Of a stretch of 64,000 nt of DNA, positions 56,578 through 64,000 are shown one piece after another. Made by a program: the position numbers and the translations under genes. Within the stretch, counting starts at the first letter, position 1. Each line of letters opens with the position of its first letter. The DNA comes from Labilibacter sediminis (GTDB lineage Bacteria; Bacteroidota; Bacteroidia; Bacteroidales; Marinilabiliaceae): positions 372,001-436,000 of the forward strand of contig NZ_VCHY01000002.1 of the NCBI RefSeq assembly GCF_005877885.1. The letters run 5' to 3'. A model generated the notes under the pieces. The model did no database searches and had not been told where the DNA came from. It was given only the letters and a program-made list of their open reading frames with translations.

Positions 56578-57444
56578 TTATTTCTTTATTACTTTCACCT
56601 CTATTTCAATGTCTTTTAAAGGACGATCTCTACCATCCGTTTTTACAAATGCAATAGCCTCAACTACATCTAATCCATACTTAGCACCAAACCAAGACTT
56701 TACTGTTTCTATCCAGTTCTTTTCATTTATCACCTCTCCAAAAACGGTATAGCTTCCGTCTAACTGAGGAGTACCCCCTATGCTGGCATATACTTCCTTA
56801 ATATCGTCAGGAATAAGATCCTCATCATTTTGTTCAGCTTCTTGATTTACCCGGGCCATAATTTTTTGCTGCAGTTGCATTAATCCGGCCTGATCGCCTT
56901 TTGACTGTAGTAAATTCAAACTGTCATTGTACTCATCCAACAGTTGATTAAAAATAGCTCTTCGTTTGGCATCTTTAGCTCTGTTTTCTATCTGTGCTAT
57001 CTTTTTTTCATCAATCATTTCACCTTGAACAATATAAAATTGAGAACCCGACGAACGTCTTTCCGGGTTTACATTATCTCCTTGTCGGGCTGCGGCCAAA
57101 GCTCCCTTTTTATGAAAATATTTAGGATAATTGATTTCTGCCGGAAGGGTATAACCCGGACCACCACTTCCTAAAGGTTGTCCGGCTTCGGCATGCTTTG
57201 AATCAGGATCTCCCCCCTGAATCATAAAACCCTTGATTACACGATGAAACAAGGTAGAATCCAGAAAGCCTTCTTCCGCCAACTTAATGAAGTTATCTCT
57301 GTGCGCAGGCGTTTCATTATATAATTTAAGCCTGATATTGCCCATGTCGGTTTTAATTAAAACCACTGGTTCTGTCGATTTCTGTGCGCAACCAACCATT
57401 ACCATCATTAAGGCAATTGCCCATAAAACACTTCGTTTGTTCAT
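56578..57444 (-). CDS. Cyclophilin-type prolyl isomerase lipoprotein with helical insertion
   Basis: The 288-residue lipoprotein has a lipobox VMVGC near residue 18. Its cyclophilin core reads KTDMGNIRLKLYNETPAHRD, VIKGFMIQGGDPDSKHAEAG and LDGSYTVFGEV. The catalytic Arg in LFHRVIKG is present. An ~85-residue coiled insertion follows QFYIVQGEM (IAQIENRAKDAKRRAIFNQL, then LQQKIMARVNQEAEQNDEDL). Probably folds periplasmic or outer-membrane proteins. It is the first gene of a pair with the 55774 paralog. Confidence 0.88.
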   Translation of the reverse strand: MNKRSVLWAIALMMVMVGCAQKSTEPVVLIKTDMGNIRLKLYNETPAHRDNFIKLAEEGFLDSTLFHRVIKGFMIQGGDPDSKHAEAGQPLGSGGPGYTLPAEINYPKYFHKKGALAAARQGDNVNPERRSSGSQFYIVQGEMIDEKKIAQIENRAKDAKRRAIFNQLLDEYNDSLNLLQSKGDQAGLMQLQQKIMARVNQEAEQNDEDLIPDDIKEVYASIGGTPQLDGSYTVFGEVINEKNWIETVKSWFGAKYGLDVVEAIAFVKTDGRDRPLKDIEIEVKVIKK

Positions 57445-57477
57445 ACCTTTTCTTTTAAGCTCGTGTAGATCTTTTTA

Positions 57478-57813
57478 TTATAACTTATCACTTAAATACT
57501 CCATCATAGCCTCCTTTAAGATCTTTTCTCTTTCGGAAGGAAGCAGGTCATCCACTTTTTTAATCACCTCAAATGTTGGCCATCCATCATCATCAGTTCC
57601 ATTTTGTTTGTAATAACCTTTGGTTTCAAACAGAATGCACCGGGCCAGATTTATCATATCCATTTTTTCTTCTTTTGAATACTTGATAAAACCTTGTCCG
57701 CGCTCTTGAATTCCTATGATAAACAAAAGAAAATCAAAATCTGCCAACACATTAAACTTCTTACTTACCTTTAAAAGTAACTCTTCCCAGCTATTATCTT
57801 TATTACTTTCCAT
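57478..57813 (-). CDS. Conserved-looking small cytoplasmic protein
   Basis: The 111-residue product begins MESNKDNSWEELLLKVSKKF. It includes FDFLLFIIGIQERGQGFIKY and a middle KGYYKQNGTDDDGWPTFEVI. No signal peptide or known motif is recognised. It lies 33 bases upstream of the 56578 cyclophilin on the same strand. Composition and codon usage look like a real gene. The function is unknown. The start at 57813 avoids a nine-residue extension without support. Confidence 0.65.
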   Translation of the reverse strand: MESNKDNSWEELLLKVSKKFNVLADFDFLLFIIGIQERGQGFIKYSKEEKMDMINLARCILFETKGYYKQNGTDDDGWPTFEVIKKVDDLLPSEREKILKEAMMEYLSDKL

Positions 57814-57901
57814 TACGTTTATTTCGTTCAAAAATACCATAAATCAACTTTATCACAAATTGTAACAAGTTTACTTGTTTATAGTCAGTTAACTCTTTAT
57901 T

Positions 57902-58199
57902 CGAATCAAGGGTTAAAACTTCGATAATAAAAGCATTATTTTCAGGGATTTCATTCCTAAAACCCTGACTTCCTTTTCTTTTCTTGATAAAAGAAAGGAA
58001 GCAAAGAAAATCAAGACTGCGCCCGCTTTGCTATAAAAACATACGGTTGACACGTCTAAATTGCTAAAACTTGCTTCTTCCTTTGTCAGAAGCTCAAACA
58101 ATTCGCAATTTTACGACAATCAACCTTGTTTTTATGCTCACCGGACGAGGTCAGGGTGAAGACAAACTGGCTTTGCTAATGAAAAACCTTTTTCAACTC
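57902..58199. repeat. ~297-base interspersed repeat, copy 2
   Basis: A direct repeat of 49886-50180, with substitutions. The hairpin section is CTTCCTTTTCTTTTCTTGAT/ATAAAAGAAAGGAAGC, followed by AATCAAGACTGCGCCCGCTT. It lies between the 57478 gene and the HD-domain gene. Nothing else is seen in that 435-base gap. Confidence 0.75.
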
Positions 58200-58248
58200 T
58201 TGATTCGCATTCTTTATTATAATTTCTCTTAACTACCAGCCTGCTGGT

Positions 58249-58848
58249 TTACTTCAAAAAACCTTTTTGCTTTGAATCTTCAATGATATCTAACACCTTT
58301 TGCCATAAAAACTCTGATCCCTGTTGAATCGGCTTATTTCTTTCTTCTACCATTTTCGTTGTAACCTGATGCTTTTTCCACTGCATCCCCTGTGTTTTGT
58401 AATTATGCAAAATAGGCATAAAGCGATCAACGGCACCTACAAATTGAGCTTCAGGTGAATTTCCCTCCTCAAACTCCTGCCAAAGACTCATAAATTCATT
58501 CTGTAAATCTTCAGGCAACAAACCAAAAATTCTTTTGGCCGCTTTTAGCTCTCTTTCATACTTGTCATGGTTAGCTTGTATATCGTATGCATAAGTATCG
58601 CCGGCATCTATTTCAACAATATCATGTATCAATACCATTTTTACCGCCTTTACCAAATCCAGTTCTTCATAGCTGGCATAATCCTTTAATAAAAAAAGCG
58701 CCAGAGCCATATGCCACGAATGCTCTGCATCATTTTCATGTCGCGATTGGTCCATTAACAGCGTTTGCCTTACTATTTGCTTCACCTTATCTATTTCAAT
58801 AATGAAACGAATTATATTTTCGAAATCGCGTTCTTTTTGTTCAATCAT
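58249..58848 (-). CDS. HD-domain phosphohydrolase (YfbR/HDDC2-like)
   Basis: The 199-residue HD protein has metal ligands in RHENDAEHSWHMALA and VLIHDIVEIDAGD near residues 38-80, with a distal Asp in VDRFMPILHN. This arrangement matches the 5'-nucleotidase YfbR/HDDC2 group, which hydrolyse deoxynucleoside monophosphates. Cytoplasmic. The start at 58848 gives MIEQKERDFENIIRFI. Confidence 0.85.
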   Translation of the reverse strand: MIEQKERDFENIIRFIIEIDKVKQIVRQTLLMDQSRHENDAEHSWHMALALFLLKDYASYEELDLVKAVKMVLIHDIVEIDAGDTYAYDIQANHDKYERELKAAKRIFGLLPEDLQNEFMSLWQEFEEGNSPEAQFVGAVDRFMPILHNYKTQGMQWKKHQVTTKMVEERNKPIQQGSEFLWQKVLDIIEDSKQKGFLK

Positions 58849-58910
58849 AATTTTGGCATCAAAATTGATTATCAACCGATTATATTTTTAACCTTTAAAC
58901 AAAACAACAG

Positions 58911-59072
58911 ATGGAAAGAATAAAGAAAAATAATGAGCCATCCTTCAACCCTAATTATATCTGGTTCCCGATATTTACGCCCTCTGAGTTACACCATATA
59001 TTGGAAAGAATACGTCAGACTAACCCGGGACATCCTTTATTGGCCGATCCCATGTTAATAGGTAAAAACTAA
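58911..59072 (+). CDS. Small uncharacterised protein (53 residues)
   Basis: A full open frame begins at 58911 (MERIKKNNEPSFNPNYIWFP) and ends ...HPLLADPMLIGKN at 59072. The Pro/Trp/His-containing composition, with a predicted amphipathic helix SELHHILERIRQTN, looks coding rather than random. It fills the gap between the divergent HD gene and the convergent methyltransferase gene. No family recognised. Confidence 0.5.
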   Translation: MERIKKNNEPSFNPNYIWFPIFTPSELHHILERIRQTNPGHPLLADPMLIGKN

Positions 59073-59075
59073 ATT

Positions 59076-59675
59076 CTACAATGGTTTTAAAGCTTCAAAC
59101 TCAATTAATGATGCAGGTCCTTCATGACCTTCACCCTCTTCTAATGAAGTTTCAATTCTAATGTTTTTAATCACCTGAAGTTCTTTAAAATCCTCTGCCA
59201 GCTTACTTTCTGAATACAGCATATTCTTATCCTTTGGACCCCCGCTCGAATAATTAAGCTGCTCCGTAGAAAACCCAAGTACATATAACTTACCTCCCGG
59301 CTTTAGTAGCGAAACGAAAAACTGATGTAACTGAATTCTTATTTCAGGATTCAAATGAAAAAATATCGGGGCAATTACATCAAAACTCTCCAAGGCATAG
59401 TCCTGCTCCATTAAATCACCCAACGCATAATTAAAATTCACACCATATTTTTCGGACAACATTTTAGCTTTACGCATAGCTACCATGCTTTTATCAGCTG
59501 CATAAACGTCCCAACCCTGCTGTGCTGCAAAAACAGCATTGCGTCCTTCGCCTTCGCCAGGCAACAATATTTTACCAGGTTTATTGGAACTAATAAATGA
59601 TTTAAAACCCGGATTGGGCAGCTCTCCGTACAAATACGACTCCGATGAAAATTTTTGATCCCAGATGTTTTCCAT
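59076..59675 (-). CDS. Class I SAM-dependent methyltransferase
   Basis: The 199-residue protein binds S-adenosylmethionine. Motif I LLPGEGEGRNAVFAAQQGWD lies near residue 37, the acidic end of strand 2 is VYAADKS, and post-I is FNYALGDLMEQDYALESFDV. It resembles TehB-type small methyltransferases, with a distinct C-terminal EEGEGHEGPASLIEFEAL. The substrate is unknown. Confidence 0.85.
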   Translation of the reverse strand: MENIWDQKFSSESYLYGELPNPGFKSFISSNKPGKILLPGEGEGRNAVFAAQQGWDVYAADKSMVAMRKAKMLSEKYGVNFNYALGDLMEQDYALESFDVIAPIFFHLNPEIRIQLHQFFVSLLKPGGKLYVLGFSTEQLNYSSGGPKDKNMLYSESKLAEDFKELQVIKNIRIETSLEEGEGHEGPASLIEFEALKPL

Positions 59676-59800
59676 ACTCTAAAGTTTTTTTCAAAAGTAA
59701 ATATAAACGATTATAAACAGAGTCATACGCTGATTAGTTCATCCTTTATTTGTAAGTATTGCAACTATTAATATTATGTAATATAAGAGCGGGAAGGCCA

Positions 59801-59836
59801 AAAAAAAAGACCTGAGGGCAGCAGGTCTTTTTTTCT
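59801..59836. terminator. Hairpin in a 633-base gap (59676-60308)
   Basis: A long stem (AAAAAGACCTG/CAGGTCTTTTTT) could terminate transcripts in either direction. The rest of the gap is very AT-rich. A GCTTGTC/GACAGGC hairpin lies at 60265-60282, close to the next gene. No tRNA, rRNA or gene was found there. Confidence 0.6.
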
Positions 59837-60308
59837 TCTGGATTTTTTTTATCTGATTTAAGGGAAAAGGGTTTAAATTTTCCGAACGCTAATATAGAGT
59901 ATATTTTTTGTTTTTTAACAAACTTTTAACAATTATTTCAATACCTAATTCCAAAAACACCAACACCAATACCCTTTTAATAAAGACATAAGGCCCAATA
60001 CATAACCAATACACTCAAAAAAGGTATTTAGTAAATTCCTGAATTTTTATTAAAATTTTAACAAAACCAGTAAGTAATACGACAGAAAATTACATCGGTA
60101 TTTAAACCTTTTTATACTTTTACCATCTAACTACCAAAAGCATTATATTAATGGGTATATAAAACAGAGGATCATGAAACGAGCCATGAGAATAGCTTCT
60201 CATAAATGCATGGCCCTGAAACTTTAGCGTAAGTACGGGGAATGACAAAATTGGCAAATTCCCAGCTTGTCGGCTGACAGGCATATCGTTCATTAAAAAA
60301 ACAGACAT

Positions 60309-60647
60309 ATGAAACTATATTTATTATCTATAATATTACTGATTAGTTCAGTAACATTAGCACAGGAAACGGATAAAAAACCCGACACAGTAAAGCGGAA
60401 AAAGGTAGAATTACGCGACAACAGCAGAGAACAAGCCATTGTTAAAAGAGATAACTTCCATCAGAGAAGGGATACCAGAAATGTTCAAATGAACAGGGCA
60501 ATGCGTATTTCGAAACAAAAAAGAAATATGCAGAACAAGTCATTGCAGATGCAGAATAAGAATCGCAAGAAAATACAGACTAAACAACAAAAGCAAAGAA
60601 TGCAGAAGCAAAAACAACGTGCCATCAAAAACAGAGCTAAACGCTAA
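60309..60647 (+). CDS. Small secreted highly basic protein
   Basis: The 112-residue product has a signal peptide (cleavage near TLAQ). An extremely Lys/Arg/Gln/Asn-rich body follows (KRKKVELRDNSREQAIVKRD, RRDTRNVQMNRAMRISKQKR, then NMQNKSLQMQNKNRKK and on). It has no Cys and few hydrophobics, so probably an extended or nucleic-acid/polyanion-interacting secreted peptide. The TPR gene follows after 21 bases and may be cotranscribed. Confidence 0.6.
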   Translation: MKLYLLSIILLISSVTLAQETDKKPDTVKRKKVELRDNSREQAIVKRDNFHQRRDTRNVQMNRAMRISKQKRNMQNKSLQMQNKNRKKIQTKQQKQRMQKQKQRAIKNRAKR

Positions 60648-60668
60648 TTTCTTAAATAAGGAACAACC

Positions 60669-61382
60669 ATGACCACAATCAAATATATTTTTATCTTGTT
60701 GTTAAGCTTTGCCATTCACACCTCTGCACAAAACAACATTGAAGAACTAATAAAAAAAGGAAATAAACACCTTGATAAGGAACAATACTCTAAAGCCTAC
60801 GATACCTTTAAAGAGGCCATTGCAATGGACAAAGATAATGCTGACCTGTATTTTTATTTAGGCAATACCTGTTTCGATACCCAAAGCTATGAAGAAGCCA
60901 TTGAACATTACTCCACATCAGTAAAAATTGACTCAAAATACAAAGATGCCTTATACAATATGGGCAATGCTTATTACGAACTTACAAACTACAAAAAAGC
61001 CATAGAAACCTTTACACAATTAATAACAATAGACTCAGAATATTACGATGCGTATTTTGACAGAGCAAATGCCTATTATAACCTAAAAAGTTACGATTTG
61101 GCCATTAAGGATTTTAATGCAGGTATAAAGATAAAACCTGATTATTCCTTTGCCTATTACGATAGAGCCAACACCTGGTTTCAGCTGGGAAATTTTGAAG
61201 ATGCTGTTCTTGACTATTCAAAGGCTATTGATCTGAACGAAAATATAGCTGACTTTTTCTTTAACAGAGCCATTGCTCATTTTAACCTTGAAAATGATGA
61301 AGCAGGATGTCAGGACTTAAATAAAGCCTCTACACTGGGAGATGAGAGTGCTGATTTTTACATCATGGAATTCTGTAATTAA
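60669..61382 (+). CDS. Secreted TPR-repeat protein
   Basis: The 237-residue product has a signal peptide (cleavage near TSAQ) and about six tetratricopeptide repeats. Examples are YSKAYDTFKEAIAMDKDNAD, SYEEAIEHYSTSVKIDSKYK, NYKKAIETFTQLITIDSEYY and FEDAVLDYSKAIDLNENIA. Such repeats mediate protein-protein contacts in the periplasm. The pairing with the basic protein at 60309 suggests a shared operon. Confidence 0.82.
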   Translation: MTTIKYIFILLLSFAIHTSAQNNIEELIKKGNKHLDKEQYSKAYDTFKEAIAMDKDNADLYFYLGNTCFDTQSYEEAIEHYSTSVKIDSKYKDALYNMGNAYYELTNYKKAIETFTQLITIDSEYYDAYFDRANAYYNLKSYDLAIKDFNAGIKIKPDYSFAYYDRANTWFQLGNFEDAVLDYSKAIDLNENIADFFFNRAIAHFNLENDEAGCQDLNKASTLGDESADFYIMEFCN

Positions 61383-61383
61383 T

Positions 61384-62391
61384 CTACCAGGAAATAAAAT
61401 AAGCTAATCCAACATTGGAATACATTACCCAGGAATTTTGATTATAAGATGGCTGGTTAAGGGGCTTGTATGCTGACAAGCCCAAATTCACCATAAAATC
61501 GCCCCAACTATAAAATACAGGAAGGATAAAACCTATATTACTAAGATTAAAGCTGTTCTGCTCTTCAAACATACTGGCTATTACAAGGTCAGAAGGCAAA
61601 CTATCAACTCTCTTTTTTAACCGCGGCCTTGTCTCCAACTTATTCCTTAAAGATCGTTCAATCTGATTATCCGGCTCTTGTATTTGAATCAACATATCAT
61701 TTACCGTGACATTAGGGTATTCCTGAGCAAAAATGTACAGAAAATAATAATTACGATAGGCCTCCTCGTTATAGAAATTTATATTTCCGGCATAAGCAGA
61801 TATCATGGGCTGAATTGACAATAAGTTTCCCTCTTTAAAAACATCTTCAAATGTAAAATCAACTCCTGTTTCAACATTAACAAAAAACTCATTGGCCCTA
61901 CCCGAATAATACCCTGCCATAATATTCGAAACCCACCAGTCTACCTCTGTATACACACAGGAACTCAGTAAATCTGTATAATCAGATTGTATTGAATTTG
62001 AATTTTTACTATACCAGTAATGGTTATATGAAACAGAAGCATTTAACCATTCGGTGATGTCATAATCATAACCAAGAGATAAAGTTGTTTCCTGCGATGC
62101 TTTGGTATTTGTTTGATCCGAATTCCAAACATTAGAAAACACAAGCGTTGCATCAAAACCCAATTTATGGTAGTAGCTGACCATAGAAGAAAGTACAGGT
62201 TGTTTATTTAAGGTACTTACTCTTCCATTTAAATTATTATTACTGGTAAAGTCCTCACCAAAAGAAAAAGACGAAAATTTTTCAGATCCGGAAACAGCAC
62301 TACTTTGAGACCAACCAAACTTACCACTCAAAAACAGTACACTAGTGAGTACCAATATAATTTTAGTATACTTGTTTAAGAAGGGTATCAT
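61384..62391 (-). CDS. Predicted outer-membrane protein
   Basis: The 335-residue product has a signal peptide (cleavage near GWSQ). It is rich in aromatic, alternating beta-strand sequence (SSMVSYYHKLGFDATLVFSN, SLGYDYDITEWLNASVSYNH) and ends in strand-like SNVGLAYFISW. This fits a small outer-membrane beta-barrel. The charged NQIERSLRNKLETRPRLKKR segment near 245 is probably a loop. No family assigned. Confidence 0.65.
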   Translation of the reverse strand: MIPFLNKYTKIILVLTSVLFLSGKFGWSQSSAVSGSEKFSSFSFGEDFTSNNNLNGRVSTLNKQPVLSSMVSYYHKLGFDATLVFSNVWNSDQTNTKASQETTLSLGYDYDITEWLNASVSYNHYWYSKNSNSIQSDYTDLLSSCVYTEVDWWVSNIMAGYYSGRANEFFVNVETGVDFTFEDVFKEGNLLSIQPMISAYAGNINFYNEEAYRNYYFLYIFAQEYPNVTVNDMLIQIQEPDNQIERSLRNKLETRPRLKKRVDSLPSDLVIASMFEEQNSFNLSNIGFILPVFYSWGDFMVNLGLSAYKPLNQPSYNQNSWVMYSNVGLAYFISW

Positions 62392-62502
62392 ATAATAGAT
62401 GGTATGTTTTTTACAAGATTAAGATTATTAATCTCCGGTTTATTATTACGTACAACTAACGCAAGGGTTATAATATTTATTGTATTATCATTACGACCTC
62501 CG

Positions 62503-63735
62503 TCAACCAAAAAACAAATAACCAATAACAATAGATGCAACAATACCCACTATATCCGCAAAAAGGCCACAGCCAATAGCATGTCTTGTTTTTTTAATAC
62601 CTACCGATCCAAAGTAAACTGCAATAATATAAAAAGTAGTATCTGTAGCTCCCTGAACTGTTGAAGCTATTTTACCGGCAAAAGAATCTGCACCGAAAGT
62701 CTGCATTGCTTCTATCATCATTCCTCGTGCTCCACTACCACTTAAAGGTTTCATCAGGGCAGTAGGTAAGGCATCAACAAATCGTGTATCTAACCCCAAT
62801 ATCACACACACCTCTTTAATACCATCTATTAAAAAGTCCATGGCCCCTGAAGTTCGAAACAAGCCAATAGCTACCAATATGGCCACCAGGTATGGGATAA
62901 TTTTAATGGCTATTTGAAAACCTTCTTTTGCTCCATCTATAAAAGCCTCGTACACATTTACCCGTTTCCGGATAGCCGCCAGCAAAAAAACGATAATAAT
63001 AGAAAACAATATGACATTGGCACTTACCAGTGAGATATCTTTAATCTGGTCTTTTGGCAAGGTAGATAACCAATAAATAAGTCCGGATATTAATGCCGTT
63101 AGCCCTCCCAAGTAAGAAAGAATGACTTTATCCCAGAGTTTTATTTTTTGTACAAAGGATACAGACAATATACCTGCCAGGGTAGAGAAAAAAGTGGCCA
63201 GCAAAATAGGTATAAAAATATCTGCCGGATTAACCGCCCCTTCAATGGAGCGATAAACCATAATGCTAATAGGAATAATAGTTAATCCTGATGTATTGAG
63301 TACCAGAAACATGATTTGCGCATTACTGGCACTCTCTTTGGCTTTATTTTCTTCCTGCAATTGTTTCATGGCTTTAAGACCCATGGGGGTAGCTGCATTA
63401 TCTAACCCCAGCATATTTGCCGACAGGTTCATCATGATGGTACCAAAAACCGGATGATTTTTAGGTAAGGTTGGAAAGAGACGGTTAAACAACGGACCAA
63501 TAACACGAGATAAGGCATTGACCATTCCCCCTTGCTCCCCTATTTTCATAAATCCCAACCACAAGCTTAGTACACCGGTTAATCCCAATGAAATCTCAAA
63601 ACCTGCTTTGGCATTGGCAAAAGTTGAGTTCATCAATTCCGGAAATATTTCCATATCTCCAAAAACAATCAAGCGAACCAAGGCAACCAGAAAGGCAACC
63701 AGAAAGAAAGCAATCCAAATATAATTCAGAACCAT
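62503..63735 (-). CDS. SpmA/SpmB-like nucleoside-recognition membrane protein (fused form)
   Basis: The 410-residue protein has many hydrophobic helices and two 'Gate' nucleoside-recognition modules. The first is around GEQGGMVNALSRVIGPLFNR and TIMMNLSANMLGLDNAATPM; the second is around IDGIKEVCVILG and LPTALMKPLSGSGARGMMIE. In many bacteria SpmA and SpmB are separate; here they are fused. Despite the name 'spore maturation', non-sporing Bacteroidota carry it. A transport role is suspected. Confidence 0.85.
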   Translation of the reverse strand: MVLNYIWIAFFLVAFLVALVRLIVFGDMEIFPELMNSTFANAKAGFEISLGLTGVLSLWLGFMKIGEQGGMVNALSRVIGPLFNRLFPTLPKNHPVFGTIMMNLSANMLGLDNAATPMGLKAMKQLQEENKAKESASNAQIMFLVLNTSGLTIIPISIMVYRSIEGAVNPADIFIPILLATFFSTLAGILSVSFVQKIKLWDKVILSYLGGLTALISGLIYWLSTLPKDQIKDISLVSANVILFSIIIVFLLAAIRKRVNVYEAFIDGAKEGFQIAIKIIPYLVAILVAIGLFRTSGAMDFLIDGIKEVCVILGLDTRFVDALPTALMKPLSGSGARGMMIEAMQTFGADSFAGKIASTVQGATDTTFYIIAVYFGSVGIKKTRHAIGCGLFADIVGIVASIVIGYLFFG

Positions 63736-63825
63736 TAGATCATGTTTTATGCCCGAAACTTATGATAGTCTTTACCAAAGTTCAAAAAAAACGAACAATA
63801 TCCTACACAAAATCAGGAATTGAAC

Positions 63826-64000
63826 TTAAAAAGTTCTTTTTACACTATCATCACCCTGATATTTTTCGTGCGGTGCACCAAACTCCTTGCAGGTAATTTT
63901 ATCAACCGGAATCTCCCAGATTTTCACATTACGTATGGCAGGTCCGGAATATTTAAATTCCTTATCTGAATATTGCTGCATGATAATATTTAAGGCTTCT
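63826..64000 (-). CDS. C-terminal fragment, probable flavin-binding split-barrel (PPOX/Nim-like) protein
   Basis: A minus-strand frame is open from the right edge to a TAA at 63826 and encodes 57 complete residues ending EKYQGDDSVKRTF. The sequence begins EALNIIMQQYSDKEFKYSGP and continues AIRNVKIWEIPVDKITCKEF. The A-L-x-I-I-M-x-x-Y-S start and strand pattern resemble the end of pyridoxamine-5'-phosphate-oxidase-family proteins such as NimA-like oxidases. The assignment is tentative because only the end is present. Confidence 0.5.
   Translation of the reverse strand, partial: EALNIIMQQYSDKEFKYSGPAIRNVKIWEIPVDKITCKEFGAPHEKYQGDDSVKRTF

Noticed and set aside
60120-60308. 62-codon minus-strand frame, and a 17-codon plus-strand frame at 60174-60227
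   Set aside because: No homology signal and no promoter. The ATGAAACGAGC shared with elements A/B is only 11 bases and flanking sequence does not match.

Overview
The window is chromosomal DNA of an AT-rich Bacteroidota bacterium, most likely a marine or anaerobic Bacteroidales/Marinilabiliales-type lineage. Evidence: promoters fit the Bacteroidota sigma pattern (TTTG, about 20 bases, TAnnTTTG). One secreted protein carries a type IX secretion sorting domain. The gene set also includes class II ketol-acid reductoisomerase, split methylmalonyl-CoA mutase, Tat/LptB genes and a four-helix-bundle protein. Shine-Dalgarno sequences are mostly weak.

Layout. 1-4 kb: end of a Mur-ligase-like gene (mpl), rpsP-rimM, then a thioesterase, tsaC and dapD on the minus strand. 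4-8 kb: two paralogous secreted proteins of unknown function and an Ig-like repeat protein. 8-13 kb: a PIF1/RecD-like helicase, a striking 20-21-base periodic motif array, an AraC-type regulator and ilvC. 13-24 kb: an MBL-fold hydrolase, aroK, parC and parE, a membrane MutS-like ATPase, obgE, adk and hpt, with purE divergent. 24-31 kb: a PorV-like/HhH outer-membrane pair, recQ, tatC-lptB and tRNA-Leu. 31-37 kb: tig-clpP-clpX, a second MBL hydrolase, a DUF2147 protein, a small lipoprotein and a cold-shock protein. 37-45 kb: a T9SS-secreted FG-GAP protein, mutA/mutB split by a four-helix-bundle cassette, a nucleotidyltransferase-GHMP kinase fusion and a small DMT transporter. 45-58 kb: a repeat-rich stretch with an LTA-synthase-like sulfatase, an ArsC-like protein, prfB (with programmed frameshift), two proteins with catalytically dead HtrA-like domains, pheS and three cyclophilins. 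58-64 kb: an HD phosphohydrolase, a methyltransferase, small secreted proteins, a TPR protein, an outer-membrane protein, an SpmA/SpmB fusion and a partial flavin-type oxidase gene.

Most genes are housekeeping: translation, protein quality control, topology and repair, purine salvage, propionate/methylmalonyl-CoA metabolism and envelope biogenesis. The unusual content is mainly in the spaces between genes. It comprises: (i) a dyad-symmetric GCGAAA array at 10298-10559; (ii) a ~130-base element with a 42-base perfect core present in two inverted copies 40 kb apart; (iii) two 168-base MITE-like elements with terminal inverted repeats and apparent 3-base target duplications; (iv) heptamer arrays that bracket the four-helix-bundle gene and also occur as an apparently empty pair; and (v) a ~297-base direct repeat with several diverged relatives. 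Among proteins, the most notable are the two pseudo-protease architectures (one fused to a cyclophilin), the nucleotidyltransferase-GHMP fusion, a clamp-binding-like C-terminus on ParC and a membrane-anchored MutS relative. No CRISPR array, prophage, complete insertion sequence or rRNA operon is visible.
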